Shown: positions 1 to 8,379, counted from the first letter of the stretch. The stretch: DNA of 53,621 nt from Brachyspira hampsonii (GCF_001746205.1 NZ_MDCO01000015.1:1-53621), one strand, 5' to 3'. Numbers and translations: made by a program. The notes: generated from the letters alone by a model not told the origin.

Positions 1-71
1 ATAAAAAACATTGTAAAAAAGTAATTATTGAAATATCATTTTTTAATTGAAGTAATAGGAGTTTTTTTATT

Positions 72-365
72 ATGATTAAATACTATTTAGAAAATGCATT
101 TGAATTAAATAAAGAGTATCCAGACACTTTTAAAATTCCCTCTAAAGAAGAAACTTATTCTTTAAAACCTGATGATTATGTTAAATTAATTTTTACTGAA
201 GAAAATGCTGTACCTGAGAGAATGTGGGTAAAAATTACAAATATAAATGGTAATAATTTTACAGGTATATTAGACAATGATCCTTATTGTTTGAAAAGTG
301 TAAAATGCGGCGATAAGATAGTTTTTAAAACTGAAAATATAATTGATATAGACTTAAATTTTTAA
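72..365 (+). CDS. DUF2314-like small protein
   Basis: A 97-residue cytoplasmic protein with no signal peptide or membrane segment. The second half (MWVKITNINGNNFTGILDND, then a V-x-x-G-D-x-I-x-F stretch) resembles the DUF2314/YegJ-like fold, a small beta domain of unknown role sometimes found beside toxins as an immunity-like protein. GGAG at 58-61 lies 10 bases before the ATG. It stands alone, just upstream of prophage fragments on the same strand, so it may be cargo of the decayed phage or a chromosomal neighbour. The family assignment rests on pattern only; the function is unknown. Confidence 0.6.
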   Translation: MIKYYLENAFELNKEYPDTFKIPSKEETYSLKPDDYVKLIFTEENAVPERMWVKITNINGNNFTGILDNDPYCLKSVKCGDKIVFKTENIIDIDLNF

Positions 366-448
366 GTTTATCAAAGTTTTATAAAATAAATAAATAAAAA
401 ATAATGACGAAGTATAAAATTAGATATTATAAAAACTATTCTTACTAA

Positions 449-538
449 TTAGAAGAAAGAGAAAGCAGAGATAGAGGAATAGACGGTAATCTTACTATAG
501 ATAAATTTGGTTTTGACATGACAGGTGTACATATATAA
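449..538 (+). pseudogene. Fragment of a phage structural protein (C-terminal end)
   Basis: A 29-codon open stretch with no start codon, ending in TAA, reads ...RDRGIDGNLTIDKFGFDMTG.... It lies in a gene-poor gap and has the look of the tail end of a phage minor tail protein (Gly/Asp/Asn-rich, acidic). It is one of several cut-off phage pieces in the first 3 kb. The evidence is only an open frame with protein-like composition, so the call is weak. Confidence 0.25.
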
Positions 539-598
539 AGTCAAAGATAATAAAGAAACTTTGTATAAATATATAAAAAAGAATAAGGGAAATAAAAA

Positions 599-1318
599 AT
601 GAATAAATTAAAATCATCTAAATATAAAAATCTGTATAACATATTAAAGAATGTTTCTTATAAACATACAATAGCTAAAGTATTTTATGATTTTATAGCT
701 ATGACAGCATTAAATATTGCAATAGGAATAAGTCTTAATATGGAAGATAAGGAAAAAAGAATAGAACAATTTAAAAAAATTGCTGTTACTTATGATGAAA
801 ATGAAATGGAGTTTTTTAATGCATTTAAATTAGGATTAGTAAATGAATACCAGAGCAACAGATATCAGGATGTATTAGGAGTTTTATTTCAAGAACTTGA
901 ATTAAAAAATGATTTCAAAGGTCAATTTTTCACACCTTATGAATTATCATACTGTATGAATAAAATTAATTTTGATAAATCATTATTGGAAAGTAAATCT
1001 TTTATTTACTGCAATGAACCAGCAGCAGGAAGCGGAGGAATTGTTATAGCTTCATGTCAGATAGTAGAAGAATTAGGCTATAATTATGCAGAAAAATTAA
1101 TATGGAATATTAATGATTTAGATTTGATGTGTGTATATATGTCATTTATACAATTAAACTTAATAGGAGCTTCTGCTTTAATACAGCATTGCAATACATT
1201 AAGTATGGAAGTTTTTGATAGGTTTTATACACTCGGATATATTTTAAATAGATGCGGTGAAAGACTTCGGATAGAAAAAAAGTGCAATAAAATGTTGGAA
1301 TTAATAAAAGATATATAA
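599..1318 (+). CDS. Phage-type N6-adenine DNA methylase
   Basis: This 239-residue protein shows the signs of an HsdM-like (COG0286) SAM-dependent adenine methylase: the FKGQFFTPYELS segment (about residues 103-114), then the SAM-binding EPAAGSGG loop (about 139-146), then NDLDLMCVYMSFIQLNL. The catalytic (N/D)PP(Y/F) motif is not visible, and NDLD is followed by the compact C-terminus typical of short prophage methylases. It may therefore be a divergent phage enzyme or have lost its catalytic end. It lies between prophage fragments, separate from the type I system at 26-30 kb. A role in protecting phage DNA is inference. Confidence 0.7.
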   Translation: MNKLKSSKYKNLYNILKNVSYKHTIAKVFYDFIAMTALNIAIGISLNMEDKEKRIEQFKKIAVTYDENEMEFFNAFKLGLVNEYQSNRYQDVLGVLFQELELKNDFKGQFFTPYELSYCMNKINFDKSLLESKSFIYCNEPAAGSGGIVIASCQIVEELGYNYAEKLIWNINDLDLMCVYMSFIQLNLIGASALIQHCNTLSMEVFDRFYTLGYILNRCGERLRIEKKCNKMLELIKDI

Positions 1319-1348
1319 ACCTTAAATAATAAAAAACGGAGTGTAAAA

Positions 1349-1870
1349 ATGATTTGTGATATATGTCAAAAAAATATAAATGATGATGAGATATTGGAAG
1401 GACAAATAAATATTAAATATAAGGATAAAGATGGTATAGAAAAAGAGAAAGAAAAAGAAGGTAAACTTTGTATATCACTTTTTATATTTTTCAGATGGAA
1501 CTTAGTGCTTGACAAATTAGGTTTTAAGTTTAAAGAAACGGCAGTATGGGAAAAAGAAAATGCATCAAATTATCTAAATAATTTTTTAAGGATACATGAG
1601 GATATATCTTTTCGCAGTTTAGGTAATGCTAATCTAAGAAAAGAATATGTTGACTATTTAGAATATCAAATTAATAAAAATAAATTAGATAGAATAATAG
1701 ATATTTGGAGAGGATTAAGGAGTGCATTAAACAGCAAAGACAAAGATGATGTTATTAAATATATAGAGACAGGCATCAAGGAGTTTAATTATGAAAGTAA
1801 AAGAAAGAATTTCTATATCTTCTATCACAGGAAAGGCAGAAGGTACAGCTACATTAAAAATCACAGCTAA
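1349..1870 (+). pseudogene. Chimeric ORF: front of a small zinc-ribbon-like protein joined to unknown phage sequence
   Basis: The ORF starts with MICDICQKNI (a C-x-x-C zinc knuckle) behind a GGAG ribosome site and reads EGKLCIS at 1457-1477. The same 18 bases (1460-1477) recur at 32054-32071, where they continue into the missing second half, CLEGLSKYMGIPITIVCEYE. From 1478 on, the present ORF instead encodes an unrelated charged sequence that runs over the start of the small ORF at 1791. I read it as an artificial or recombinant fusion. The true gene would encode about 64 residues, with a second zinc cysteine pair partly in the far piece. Confidence 0.65.
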
Positions 1871-1931
1871 AAAAACAGGCAGTGAAGATATTGTAAAAGA
1901 TATAGAAGTAAATATAAATGCGAATATATAA
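1791..1931 (+). CDS. C-terminal Ig-like part of a phage tail protein
   Basis: A 46-residue frame preceded by AAGGAG seven bases before its ATG, reading SITGKAEGTATLKITAKKTG and ending twelve bases before the next gene. The Thr-rich beta pattern resembles the Ig-like domain at the end of phage major tail (tube) proteins. A tail assembly chaperone follows immediately, the normal order in tailed phages. It overlaps the end of the chimeric ORF in another frame; composition and ribosome site favour this frame. It may be a truncated remnant of a longer tail-tube gene. Confidence 0.45.
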   Translation: MKVKERISISSITGKAEGTATLKITAKKTGSEDIVKDIEVNINANI

Positions 1932-1942
1932 GGATCTGAAAT

Positions 1943-2290
1943 ATGGCAGATATAGAAATTGTAGATTTAGAAGAGTTTAGTAATAAAAAAGCAGTTTATG
2001 CCAAACTTGGCAAATACAAGATAAATGTTAATGATATACCTGTGGGCTTGGCATTAAAAATAAGTGATTATAGCCAGTCTATAGCAGAGAAAGGTTTTCT
2101 TGATTCACAGACTGTGATAGAAGATATAGTAATTCCTCTTATACAAAGACAGGATAAAAATACCTGCCGAGAAGATATATTAGAAGATTTTAATTATGAC
2201 CAGCTTATAAAAATATTCAGAATGATAATGGATGGCTTTTATAAAGCAGGAATTGACGCTCCTAATGAGGATAAAAAAAAAGAAAACTAA
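1943..2290 (+). CDS. Phage tail assembly chaperone
   Basis: A 115-residue acidic, mostly helical protein in the position and size range of a tail assembly chaperone (the G product of lambda-like systems), which coats the tape-measure protein during tail assembly. AAGG precedes the start by about eight bases. The end is acidic and Lys-rich (DAPNEDKKKEN) and is encoded over a run of nine A. The -1 frame beyond that run is open and protein-like, suggesting a longer frameshift product. Assignment rests on context, the frameshift signal and composition rather than on a conserved motif. Confidence 0.55.
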   Translation: MADIEIVDLEEFSNKKAVYAKLGKYKINVNDIPVGLALKISDYSQSIAEKGFLDSQTVIEDIVIPLIQRQDKNTCREDILEDFNYDQLIKIFRMIMDGFYKAGIDAPNEDKKKEN

Positions 2291-2343
2291 TAAAAATAGA
2301 ATTAATAAAGTTATTGGCACATTTAGCTAATAGCTATGGGTGA
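2273..2343 (+). other. Probable programmed -1 frameshift site and downstream extension
   Basis: A run of nine A (2273-2281) lies at the end of the chaperone frame. Slipping back one base continues as KLIKIELIKLLAHLANSYG before a TGA at 2341-2343. The helical extension ending in LLAHLANSYG resembles the T part of phage G-GT chaperones, which continue further in intact phages. The extension stops where minus-strand lysis-gene sequence begins (about 2334), so its end was probably cut away. Slippage is inferred from sequence only. Confidence 0.5.
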
Positions 2344-2492
2344 TACTGTGCAATCTCTTTTTCTTTTTTATGTATTTCACTGTCTTTAGCAGCTATTAAT
2401 ACTATAAAAATAGAAACTATTAAAACCATTATGACTGCTATAATGATTTTTTTGTTTATTTTGGACAAAAAGCCCGTTATTATTGTAATCAT
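2334..2492 (-). pseudogene. Front half of an i-spanin-like small membrane protein
   Basis: A 52-residue frame with one strong membrane segment (about residues 15-34), then KDSEIHKKEKEIAQ, the beginning of a periplasmic coiled coil. That layout is typical of Rz-like i-spanins, which link the inner membrane to an outer-membrane lipoprotein at phage lysis. It breaks off after HP, next to the end of the plus-strand tail chaperone extension. A coiled-coil continuation with an embedded lipoprotein frame occurs at about 30590-30911. It lies downstream of the 145-residue lysis-type protein on the same strand. The function is inferred from topology and context. Confidence 0.45.
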
Positions 2493-2525
2493 ATATACTC
2501 CTATTATTATATTTTTTAATCTTTT

Positions 2526-2963
2526 TTATTTAGTAAAATAAAGAATAGCTCCAACTATAGTACCTATTGCTGTAAGAAGTCCTGCTATACCCACAACCGC
2601 TTTTTGAAACTTATGCAAGGTATCAACAGTAATATTACCTTCTAAACTTTTCTTTATTTCTTTTAATTCTTCATCTATTTTATTTTTATATTCCTGTATT
2701 TCAGTTAAAAAATCTTTCACATGATTTTCCAGCTTTTCTATTCTCAAATCTATTTTGATAAAATCTTCTGACAAATTATCTAAATATGTATCATAACTTT
2801 TTATATCATTTCTTAGATTTTTAATTTCTTCTTTCACTTCTTCTACTTTATGAATAATACCGTTTCCATTTTTTGTACCGTCTTCGTTATATCCGACTTG
2901 AAGTTCCAAACGGCTCAATCTTTTTTCCAATACAGTAGTTTTACTTTCTCTAGTTGTTGCCAT
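2526..2963 (-). CDS. XhlA-like coiled-coil membrane protein (phage lysis cassette)
   Basis: This 145-residue protein has a long charged coiled coil (about residues 8-115, many E/K/L heptads) and one C-terminal membrane segment (VVGIAGLLTAIGTIVGAILY). The layout is that of hemolysin XhlA/Bdr-like proteins found beside holins and endolysins in prophages, where they anchor at the inner membrane and help lysis. It sits five bases downstream of an endolysin C-terminal fragment and upstream of the i-spanin-like piece, all on the minus strand. Spirochaetes carry many such Bdr-like coiled-coil proteins, so a non-lysis role is possible. Confidence 0.55.
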   Translation of the reverse strand: MATTRESKTTVLEKRLSRLELQVGYNEDGTKNGNGIIHKVEEVKEEIKNLRNDIKSYDTYLDNLSEDFIKIDLRIEKLENHVKDFLTEIQEYKNKIDEELKEIKKSLEGNITVDTLHKFQKAVVGIAGLLTAIGTIVGAILYFTK

Positions 2964-2967
2964 TACT

Positions 2968-3072
2968 TTAACCTTCTAATATTTTTAAAATATTATTATA
3001 TCTTTCTTCTCTGTCTTCAAGTCCATTGTATCCACCATTAATAAGTTTAGTATTAATTTCAAAACTTACTAA
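2968..3072 (-). pseudogene. C-terminal fragment of a GH19-type phage endolysin
   Basis: A 34-codon open stretch without a start encodes INTKLINGGYNGLEDREERY followed by a short helix and stop. The INGGYNG-LxDR-xxRY pattern is the hallmark end of glycoside hydrolase family 19 chitinase-like endolysins, which cut the peptidoglycan glycan strand. The catalytic domain is missing. The piece ends five bases before the XhlA-like gene on the same strand, so it marks the left end of a broken lysis cassette. Confidence 0.6.
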
Positions 3073-3168
3073 TTATAGCTAAATCATTATAATAAAAAAT
3101 CATTAATAATGTTTACAGCTTTTCCGACAAATTAACATAATATTTTACAATATAAATGGAGATCAAAA

Positions 3169-3495
3169 ATGAGTGCTGATATCAAAATGTTTACTGTTAA
3201 TTACTTGCCTAGCAATTATAATTATGAAATGTTAGGATTAGTTAAAGGAAATGTATCTTTAGCTAAACATGTTGGAAAAGATTTACTTGCAGGACTTAAA
3301 AATATTGTAGGCGGTGAAGTTGAAAGTTACACTGAAATGCTTAATGAAGCTAGAGAAATAGCAACTAAAAGAATGATAGAAGAAGCTAAAAAATTAGGTG
3401 CTAATGCTATAATAGGAATTAATTTTTCTTCATCTTCTGTACTTCCTGGAACTGTAGAAGTTGTTGCTTATGGTACTGCTATTGTATTGAAATAA
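3169..3495 (+). CDS. YbjQ/UPF0145 family protein, copy 1
   Basis: A 108-residue protein of the YbjQ (UPF0145) heavy-metal-binding-like family, a small alpha/beta fold that assembles into rings. Family features are the GLVKGN start, the central helix EAREIATKRMIEEAKKLGAN, AIIGINF, and the closing V-x-x-Y-G-T-A strand. It has no signal peptide. A GGAG site precedes the ATG. A close paralogue follows 16 bases downstream, so this is a tandem duplication, probably one transcript. The physiological role of the family is not settled. Confidence 0.9.
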   Translation: MSADIKMFTVNYLPSNYNYEMLGLVKGNVSLAKHVGKDLLAGLKNIVGGEVESYTEMLNEAREIATKRMIEEAKKLGANAIIGINFSSSSVLPGTVEVVAYGTAIVLK

Positions 3496-3511
3496 TTTAT
3501 GAGGAGTAAAA

Positions 3512-3838
3512 ATGGATAACGATATAAAATTATTTACAGCTGATTATTTACCCAACGGATATAATTATGAATTATTAGGTTTGGTTAAAGGAAATATAGC
3601 TCAGGCTAAACATATAGGAAAAGATTTGCTTGCAGGTCTTAAAAATATTGTAGGCGGTGAAGTTGAAGGCTACACTGAGATGATTAATGAAGCTAGAGAA
3701 GCAGCAACTAAAAGAATGATAGAAGAAGCCAAAAAATTAGGTGCTAATGCTATAATAGGAATACATTATTCATCTTCATCTGTAATGGAAGGAACTACAG
3801 AAGTTATTGCTTATGGTACTGCTGTAATAATAAAATAA
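3512..3838 (+). CDS. YbjQ/UPF0145 family protein, copy 2
   Basis: Same length (108 residues) and about four-fifths identical to the gene just upstream, including AKHIGKDLLAGLKNIVGGEV and the IIGIHYSSSSV region. Its ribosome site is GAGG, eight bases before the ATG. Changes lie mostly in surface positions and in strand residues (INFSS to IHYSS), so both copies look intact and may form mixed rings. The next gene (LOG family) starts 23 bases after it, so the three may be co-transcribed. Confidence 0.9.
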   Translation: MDNDIKLFTADYLPNGYNYELLGLVKGNIAQAKHIGKDLLAGLKNIVGGEVEGYTEMINEAREAATKRMIEEAKKLGANAIIGIHYSSSSVMEGTTEVIAYGTAVIIK

Positions 3839-3861
3839 TAATAAAAGGCGGGAATTTTTTC

Positions 3862-4521
3862 ATGAAAAGAGAGACTTACGAATTACAGAATTCTGATATG
3901 CCTAATGAATCTTGGCGTATATTTAGAATAATGGGAGAATTTGTAGAAGGATTTGAAACTATGTCCTACTATAAAAATGCTGTTTCTATATTTGGGAGTG
4001 CAAGAACTTCAGAAGATCACCCTCATTATAAATTAGCTTATGAAACTGCTAAATTACTAGGTGAAAATAAATACGATATAATAACAGGCGGCGGTCCAGG
4101 AATAATGGAAGCTGGAAACAGGGGAGCTTTTGATTCCAATGCAGGTTCTATAGGTTTATGTATAGAATTGCCTTTTGAACAGAAAACTAATCCTTATGTT
4201 AAAGAAGAATTAAAATTCAGATACTTCTTTGCTAGAAAAGTAATGTTCTTAAAATATGCAAAAGCTGTTATAATATTTCCCGGCGGTTTTGGTACTATGG
4301 ACGAGATGTTTGAAACTCTCACTCTAATACAGACAAGAGTTCTTGATAGAATGCCTCTTATAGTTATGAATTATAGTTATTACACTGATTTAATAGAATG
4401 GATAAAAAAATATATGATAGGAGAAAATTATATAGATATTGAGGATTTGAACTTAATAAAATACGCTGAAACTCCTCAGGAAACTTTAGATATAATCAAT
4501 TCTTTTTATCAAAATAAATAA
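3862..4521 (+). CDS. LOG family nucleotide 5'-monophosphate phosphoribohydrolase
   Basis: A 219-residue protein of the LOG (TIGR00730, lysine-decarboxylase-like Rossmann) family, which removes the base from nucleoside 5'-monophosphates. The signature is complete: GGGPGIMEAGNRGAF (about residues 74-88) and PGGFGTMDEMFETLTLIQT (about 136-154), which carry the phosphate-binding loops and the catalytic Arg/Glu. It has a longer N-terminus than plant LOG, as in many bacterial members. A GGCGGG site precedes the ATG. The real substrate is unknown; the old label lysine decarboxylase is wrong for this family. Confidence 0.9.
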   Translation: MKRETYELQNSDMPNESWRIFRIMGEFVEGFETMSYYKNAVSIFGSARTSEDHPHYKLAYETAKLLGENKYDIITGGGPGIMEAGNRGAFDSNAGSIGLCIELPFEQKTNPYVKEELKFRYFFARKVMFLKYAKAVIIFPGGFGTMDEMFETLTLIQTRVLDRMPLIVMNYSYYTDLIEWIKKYMIGENYIDIEDLNLIKYAETPQETLDIINSFYQNK

Positions 4522-4523
4522 AA

Positions 4524-5111
4524 ATGAAATATATAATAATAATTTTATTAATCAACATCAATATAGTATTTGCCCAATTACCGGAGTTTTTTAATCTAAA
4601 TGGGTATAAAGATTTAAAATTTGGGATGAGCATTGAAGACGCTGATAATAAAATTACTAATTATAATGTAAACTTATATGCTGATTTTTTTGAATCATTT
4701 GAATTAAAAAATAATACTATTCTTAACATATATAAAAATGACACAGAAAAATTAGCATATTATCTATATTTCTACAATAATGAGCTTTACAGAATAGAGA
4801 TATGCAATCATATAGGTGATATTTATAATAATCCTTCTTTTTATAATCCTGTAACTATGGCTGATATTAACAATATAAAAGAAGAGCTTACTTTACAATA
4901 TGGGCAAATAACAAAAACGGATGTAAAACACTATTCATTTTATAAAAAACCTTTTGAAGAATATATAATATGGTGGTCATCCGAGCTTGCAAGCGTATCA
5001 TTATATATAAAACCAGATTTAGATACTTTAGATAATGTTATGAAGCATTATTCATATAGAATTTCTTTTTATGATGAGATTAAAATAAAAAAAATATATT
5101 CATCAAAATAA
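4524..5111 (+). CDS. Secreted protein of unknown function
   Basis: 195 residues beginning with a clear Sec signal peptide (MKYIIIILLININIVFAQ, cleavage probably after FA). The mature part is rich in Tyr, Asn and Phe with alternating strands and contains a GYKDLKFGMSIEDADNKI segment, reminiscent of small periplasmic proteins that have an L-x-F-G-M motif. The gene starts two bases after the LOG gene stop with no ribosome site of its own, suggesting translational coupling. A 411-bp gene-free gap follows. I do not recognise a named family. Confidence 0.7.
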   Translation: MKYIIIILLININIVFAQLPEFFNLNGYKDLKFGMSIEDADNKITNYNVNLYADFFESFELKNNTILNIYKNDTEKLAYYLYFYNNELYRIEICNHIGDIYNNPSFYNPVTMADINNIKEELTLQYGQITKTDVKHYSFYKKPFEEYIIWWSSELASVSLYIKPDLDTLDNVMKHYSYRISFYDEIKIKKIYSSK

Positions 5112-5522
5112 CTCTAACTCCCCACCCTTTTTTCTTTATTACTTCATACAAAATTTTAACTTTTACTTTTTTAAAGCTTATACAGAAATTATAGCTCCCA
5201 CCCTAGTTTTTTATAGAAATGAATACATGTCAAACGCACGTTAAGCAAAATAAAAAATAAAGATAAATTAATAATACAATTTAAATTATATTTATAGCTA
5301 AGCTAACCGTGCGTTAAATAGATTTTAAAACTAATACCAACTTGGGCGGGTGCTGAAATTTCTAATAGAGTAATAAATATAATTTAAATTATAAATAAAA
5401 ATTTAGCTGCAAAATATAAGGGGCGGGGTATGTAAATAAAATTTTATTATTATAAGTTTTAATAATTTATAATATATAGTATAATTTAAAAAGATTGTTA
5501 TAATAATTTGGAGTATATACCA
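5112..5522. other. Gene-free gap with G/C-run motifs and a terminal-inverted-repeat element
   Basis: No credible ORF. The gap contains isolated GC-rich runs in very AT-rich sequence: CCCCACCC at about 5120, CCCACCC near 5198, TGGGCGGG at 5343-5350 and GGGGCGGGG at about 5420-5428. It also holds the repeat element at 5233-5315. Comparable runs and elements sit in the gap at 20126-20567, so this type of spacer recurs. The last 60 bases hold the upstream region of the transporter gene. Confidence 0.6.
5233..5315. repeat. 83-bp terminal-inverted-repeat element (copy A)
   Basis: AACGCACG at 5233-5240 and its exact inverse CGTGCGTT at 5308-5315 bracket an AT-rich core. The copy at 20467-20550 has the same arms, nearly the same length (84 bp) and a similar left core (both have AAATAAAAAATA soon after the arm). 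It looks like a short non-coding mobile or palindromic repeat (MITE-like). No coding capacity. Confidence 0.6.
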
Positions 5523-6908
5523 ATGCAAAAAAGAGAGAAACTAGGCAGCAGATTCGGATTTATACTAGTATCTGCAGGCTGTGCGGTTGGAATGGGTAAT
5601 GTTTGGAGATTTCCATATATAACAGGACAATACGGAGGCGGTGCTTTTGTAATATTATATATCATATCTATAATCATACTAGGTGTGGCTCCTATGGTAA
5701 TGGAATTCGCTGTAGGAAGAGCCGGAAGACATGATATAGCTACATCCTTTGAGAAACTTGAGAAGAAAGGACATAATTGGCATAAAATAGGTTATATCCA
5801 AATATTGGGTAATATTATTCTTATGTTATTTTATACAACTATATGCGGCTGGTGTTTATCTTATTTTTACTTTATGCTTTCAGGACAATTTGAAGGACTT
5901 AATGCAAATGAAGTTGGCAATTTCTTTAATGGTGTTTTAGGAAGTCCATCCACATTAACATTATGGATGGGAATAAGTTTATTAATTGGTATAGTAATAT
6001 GTTCTTTCGGACTAGAGAAAGGTGTAGAAAGAGCAAGTAAATTTATGATGATTTCATTGTTTGCACTTTTAATACTTCTCATTATAAGAGCATTAACTTT
6101 ACAAGGTGCTGTAGAAGGATTAAAATTTTATTTAGTACCGGATTTAAATAAATTATTTGGAAACGGACTTACAGGATTTATAGGAATATTTTACGCAGCT
6201 ATAGGTCAGGCATTCTTTTCTTTGAGTGTAGGTCAGGGCGGAATGGCTATATTCGGAAGCTATATAGATAAAAAACAATCTCTTACAGGAGAAGCATTAA
6301 TAATAATAGCATTAGATACTATGGTAGCTTTATTTTCCGGACTTGTAGTATTTCCAGCATGCTTTGCTTTCGGTGTAAATCCAGGAGAAGGTGCCGGACT
6401 TGCATTCGTAACATTGCCTAATATATTTAATTCTATGCCATTAGGAAGATTATGGGGAGCATTATTTTTCTTATTCTTAGCAATGGCAGCTCTTACTACC
6501 ATAATAGGTGTATTAGAAAATATATATTCATTTATCATGGATAAATTTAAACTTACGAGAAAAAAAACTTCTATTATGCTATTTATAATATTATTCATAC
6601 TTAGTCTTCCTACAACTTTAGGATTTAATGTATTGTCTAATATCAAACCATTGGGAGAAGGCACTGTCATAATGGATTTACTTGACTTTATGGTATCAAA
6701 TAATATACTTCCTTTGGGTGCTTTGGTAACCCTATTCTTCTGCACAAGAGATTTCGGATGGGGATTCGATAACTTCATCAAAGAAGCCAATACAGGAGAA
6801 GGTATAAAATTTCCTCGAAGATTAAGATTCTATATTAGTTATATACTTCCTTTTATAGTATTGGCAATATTTTTATATGAGTATATAAACAGATTTTTTT
6901 TGAAATAA
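5523..6908 (+). CDS. Sodium-dependent amino-acid transporter of the NSS family
   Basis: 461 residues with about eleven membrane segments, the usual size of bacterial LeuT/MhsT-type neurotransmitter:sodium symporters. TM1 carries the unwound ion/substrate site (GFILVSAGCAVGMGNVWRFP), followed by GGGAF and MVMEFAVGR. TM6 carries AAIGQAFFSLSVGQGGM. An upstream in-frame TTG at 5508 overlaps the GGAG ribosome site (5510-5513), so the ATG at 5523, nine bases after GGAG, is the better start. It probably imports an amino acid with sodium; the substrate cannot be read from sequence. It is a single gene, convergent with mgtE. Confidence 0.92.
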   Translation: MQKREKLGSRFGFILVSAGCAVGMGNVWRFPYITGQYGGGAFVILYIISIIILGVAPMVMEFAVGRAGRHDIATSFEKLEKKGHNWHKIGYIQILGNIILMLFYTTICGWCLSYFYFMLSGQFEGLNANEVGNFFNGVLGSPSTLTLWMGISLLIGIVICSFGLEKGVERASKFMMISLFALLILLIIRALTLQGAVEGLKFYLVPDLNKLFGNGLTGFIGIFYAAIGQAFFSLSVGQGGMAIFGSYIDKKQSLTGEALIIIALDTMVALFSGLVVFPACFAFGVNPGEGAGLAFVTLPNIFNSMPLGRLWGALFFLFLAMAALTTIIGVLENIYSFIMDKFKLTRKKTSIMLFIILFILSLPTTLGFNVLSNIKPLGEGTVIMDLLDFMVSNNILPLGALVTLFFCTRDFGWGFDNFIKEANTGEGIKFPRRLRFYISYILPFIVLAIFLYEYINRFFLK

Positions 6909-6922
6909 TTGTTTAGATTATT

Positions 6923-6997
6923 ATGCATATATTTTATAGATATCATAAACAATTAATGAAATGTATGCTTTTTTATTATTTATAAAAATATATGCAT
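6923..6997. terminator. Long inverted repeat between convergent genes
   Basis: ATGCATATATTTTAT (6923-6937) pairs with ATAAAAATATATGCAT (6982-6997) with one bulge, across a 44-base AT-rich loop. It lies between the stops of the NSS transporter (plus) and mgtE (minus) and is a candidate bidirectional terminator. The stem is AT-rich, so strength is uncertain. Confidence 0.4.
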
Positions 6998-7014
6998 TAT
7001 TTTAAAGCATAAAA

Positions 7015-8379
7015 CTATTTAGAAAAGTTAGCAAGTATCGTAGTTGCAAGAAGTAAATATATAGCAGTACCGCTAATATCACATATAGAAGTAACAAGAG
7101 GTACGCTGCTGGTAGTAGGATCTTTTTTAAACTTGACGAATAAAAACGGCAGGCATAAACCTATCAAACTTCCTATAACAACAACTAATATCATAGAAAG
7201 CGATACAACCAATGCTATGATTAAACCGCCCCTAAAAATAGCAATCAATGATACAGCTGCACTCATAGTAAGTCCAAGAGCAGTAGAAACAAGTATCTCT
7301 TTTCCAAGCATAAAAAGCCAATCGCTTTTCTTAACATCTCCTACAGATAAACTCCTTATTATGAGAGTAGATGACTGAGCCCCGGCATTTCCTGCACTAT
7401 CTATAAGCAGCGGTAAGAAAAATATCAAAGAAACATACCTGCTTATAGTCTCTTCAAACATTCCGATAACATATCCTGATACAATATTAACAAATACTAA
7501 AACAAAAAGCCAAAATATTCTTCTTTTGTAAAGCACAATAGGATTAGCTTGTTTTATATTACTATCAAAATCATCATCTATACTAATAGCTCCCAATTTA
7601 TGAAAGTCCTCTGTATCCTCTTCTTCTGCTATATCAAATATATCATCTATAGTAACAATACCTATCAAAGCATTTTTAGAATCAACAACAGGTATATAAA
7701 GTAAATCGTATTTTCTTCCTACTCTAACAGCTTCTTCCTGATCCGAATATACCGACAAATATATTATATCTGTATGCATAAGGTCTTCTATTTTATCATA
7801 TTGATTTGCAAATAATAAATCTTTTAATAAAATATATCCTATTAAAGTATCATCTTTTTGAACAACATATATAACTTCAAAAGTTTCAGAGTCTTTACCA
7901 TATTTTCTAATATATTCTAAAGTCTGTTTAACAGTATAATCTGGCAGAACATCTATATATTCAGGAGTCATTATACGCCCTATACTGTCTTCAGGATATC
8001 CTAATAACTGCCTTGTAATATTTAAATCTTTCTCCCCCATCAAAGAAAAAATCTTTTTTGTTATATCGGAAGGAAGTTCTTCAAAAAGAGAGGTTCTGTC
8101 ATCAGGACTCATATCATGAATAAGTTCTTTTAACTCATTTTCATTCATAGAAATGATAATTTTTTCCTGTTCTTCCGGTTCTAATTCGGAAAATACATAA
8201 GCGGACATTTCTCTTGATAAAAGCCTAAATACTATGCTTCTGTTTTTATCGCTGTCTAATATTCGTATAATATCTACTATTTCAGCTGCATGCATACCAG
8301 CAAGTAAATATTTAAGTTTGTCCCATCTTTGATTTTCTATTATATTAATAATTTCAGTATATTCTTTATTTTCTACCAT
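7015..8379 (-). CDS. mgtE: Magnesium transporter MgtE
   Basis: 454 residues with the full MgtE layout: an N-terminal helical superhelix (about residues 10-130, including MSPDDRTSLFEELP), a CBS pair (about 135-255, starting IGRIMTPEYIDVLPDYTVKQ), a connecting helix, and five membrane segments (about 285-452) with the PLLIDSAGNAGAQSSTL pore motif. It forms a dimeric Mg2+ channel in the inner membrane whose cytosolic domains close it when Mg2+ is high. It is divergent from pfkA, with 136 bases between starts. I saw no clear M-box riboswitch there. Confidence 0.95.
   Translation of the reverse strand: MVENKEYTEIINIIENQRWDKLKYLLAGMHAAEIVDIIRILDSDKNRSIVFRLLSREMSAYVFSELEPEEQEKIIISMNENELKELIHDMSPDDRTSLFEELPSDITKKIFSLMGEKDLNITRQLLGYPEDSIGRIMTPEYIDVLPDYTVKQTLEYIRKYGKDSETFEVIYVVQKDDTLIGYILLKDLLFANQYDKIEDLMHTDIIYLSVYSDQEEAVRVGRKYDLLYIPVVDSKNALIGIVTIDDIFDIAEEEDTEDFHKLGAISIDDDFDSNIKQANPIVLYKRRIFWLFVLVFVNIVSGYVIGMFEETISRYVSLIFFLPLLIDSAGNAGAQSSTLIIRSLSVGDVKKSDWLFMLGKEILVSTALGLTMSAAVSLIAIFRGGLIIALVVSLSMILVVVIGSLIGLCLPFLFVKFKKDPTTSSVPLVTSICDISGTAIYLLLATTILANFSK

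Noticed and set aside
5508-5522. TTG start of the NSS transporter
   Set aside because: It overlaps the GGAG ribosome site of the ATG at 5523, and the family start fits the ATG.
6260-6790. 176-codon ORF antisense to the NSS transporter
   Set aside because: It is a shadow of a strongly conserved membrane protein gene, with no ribosome site.
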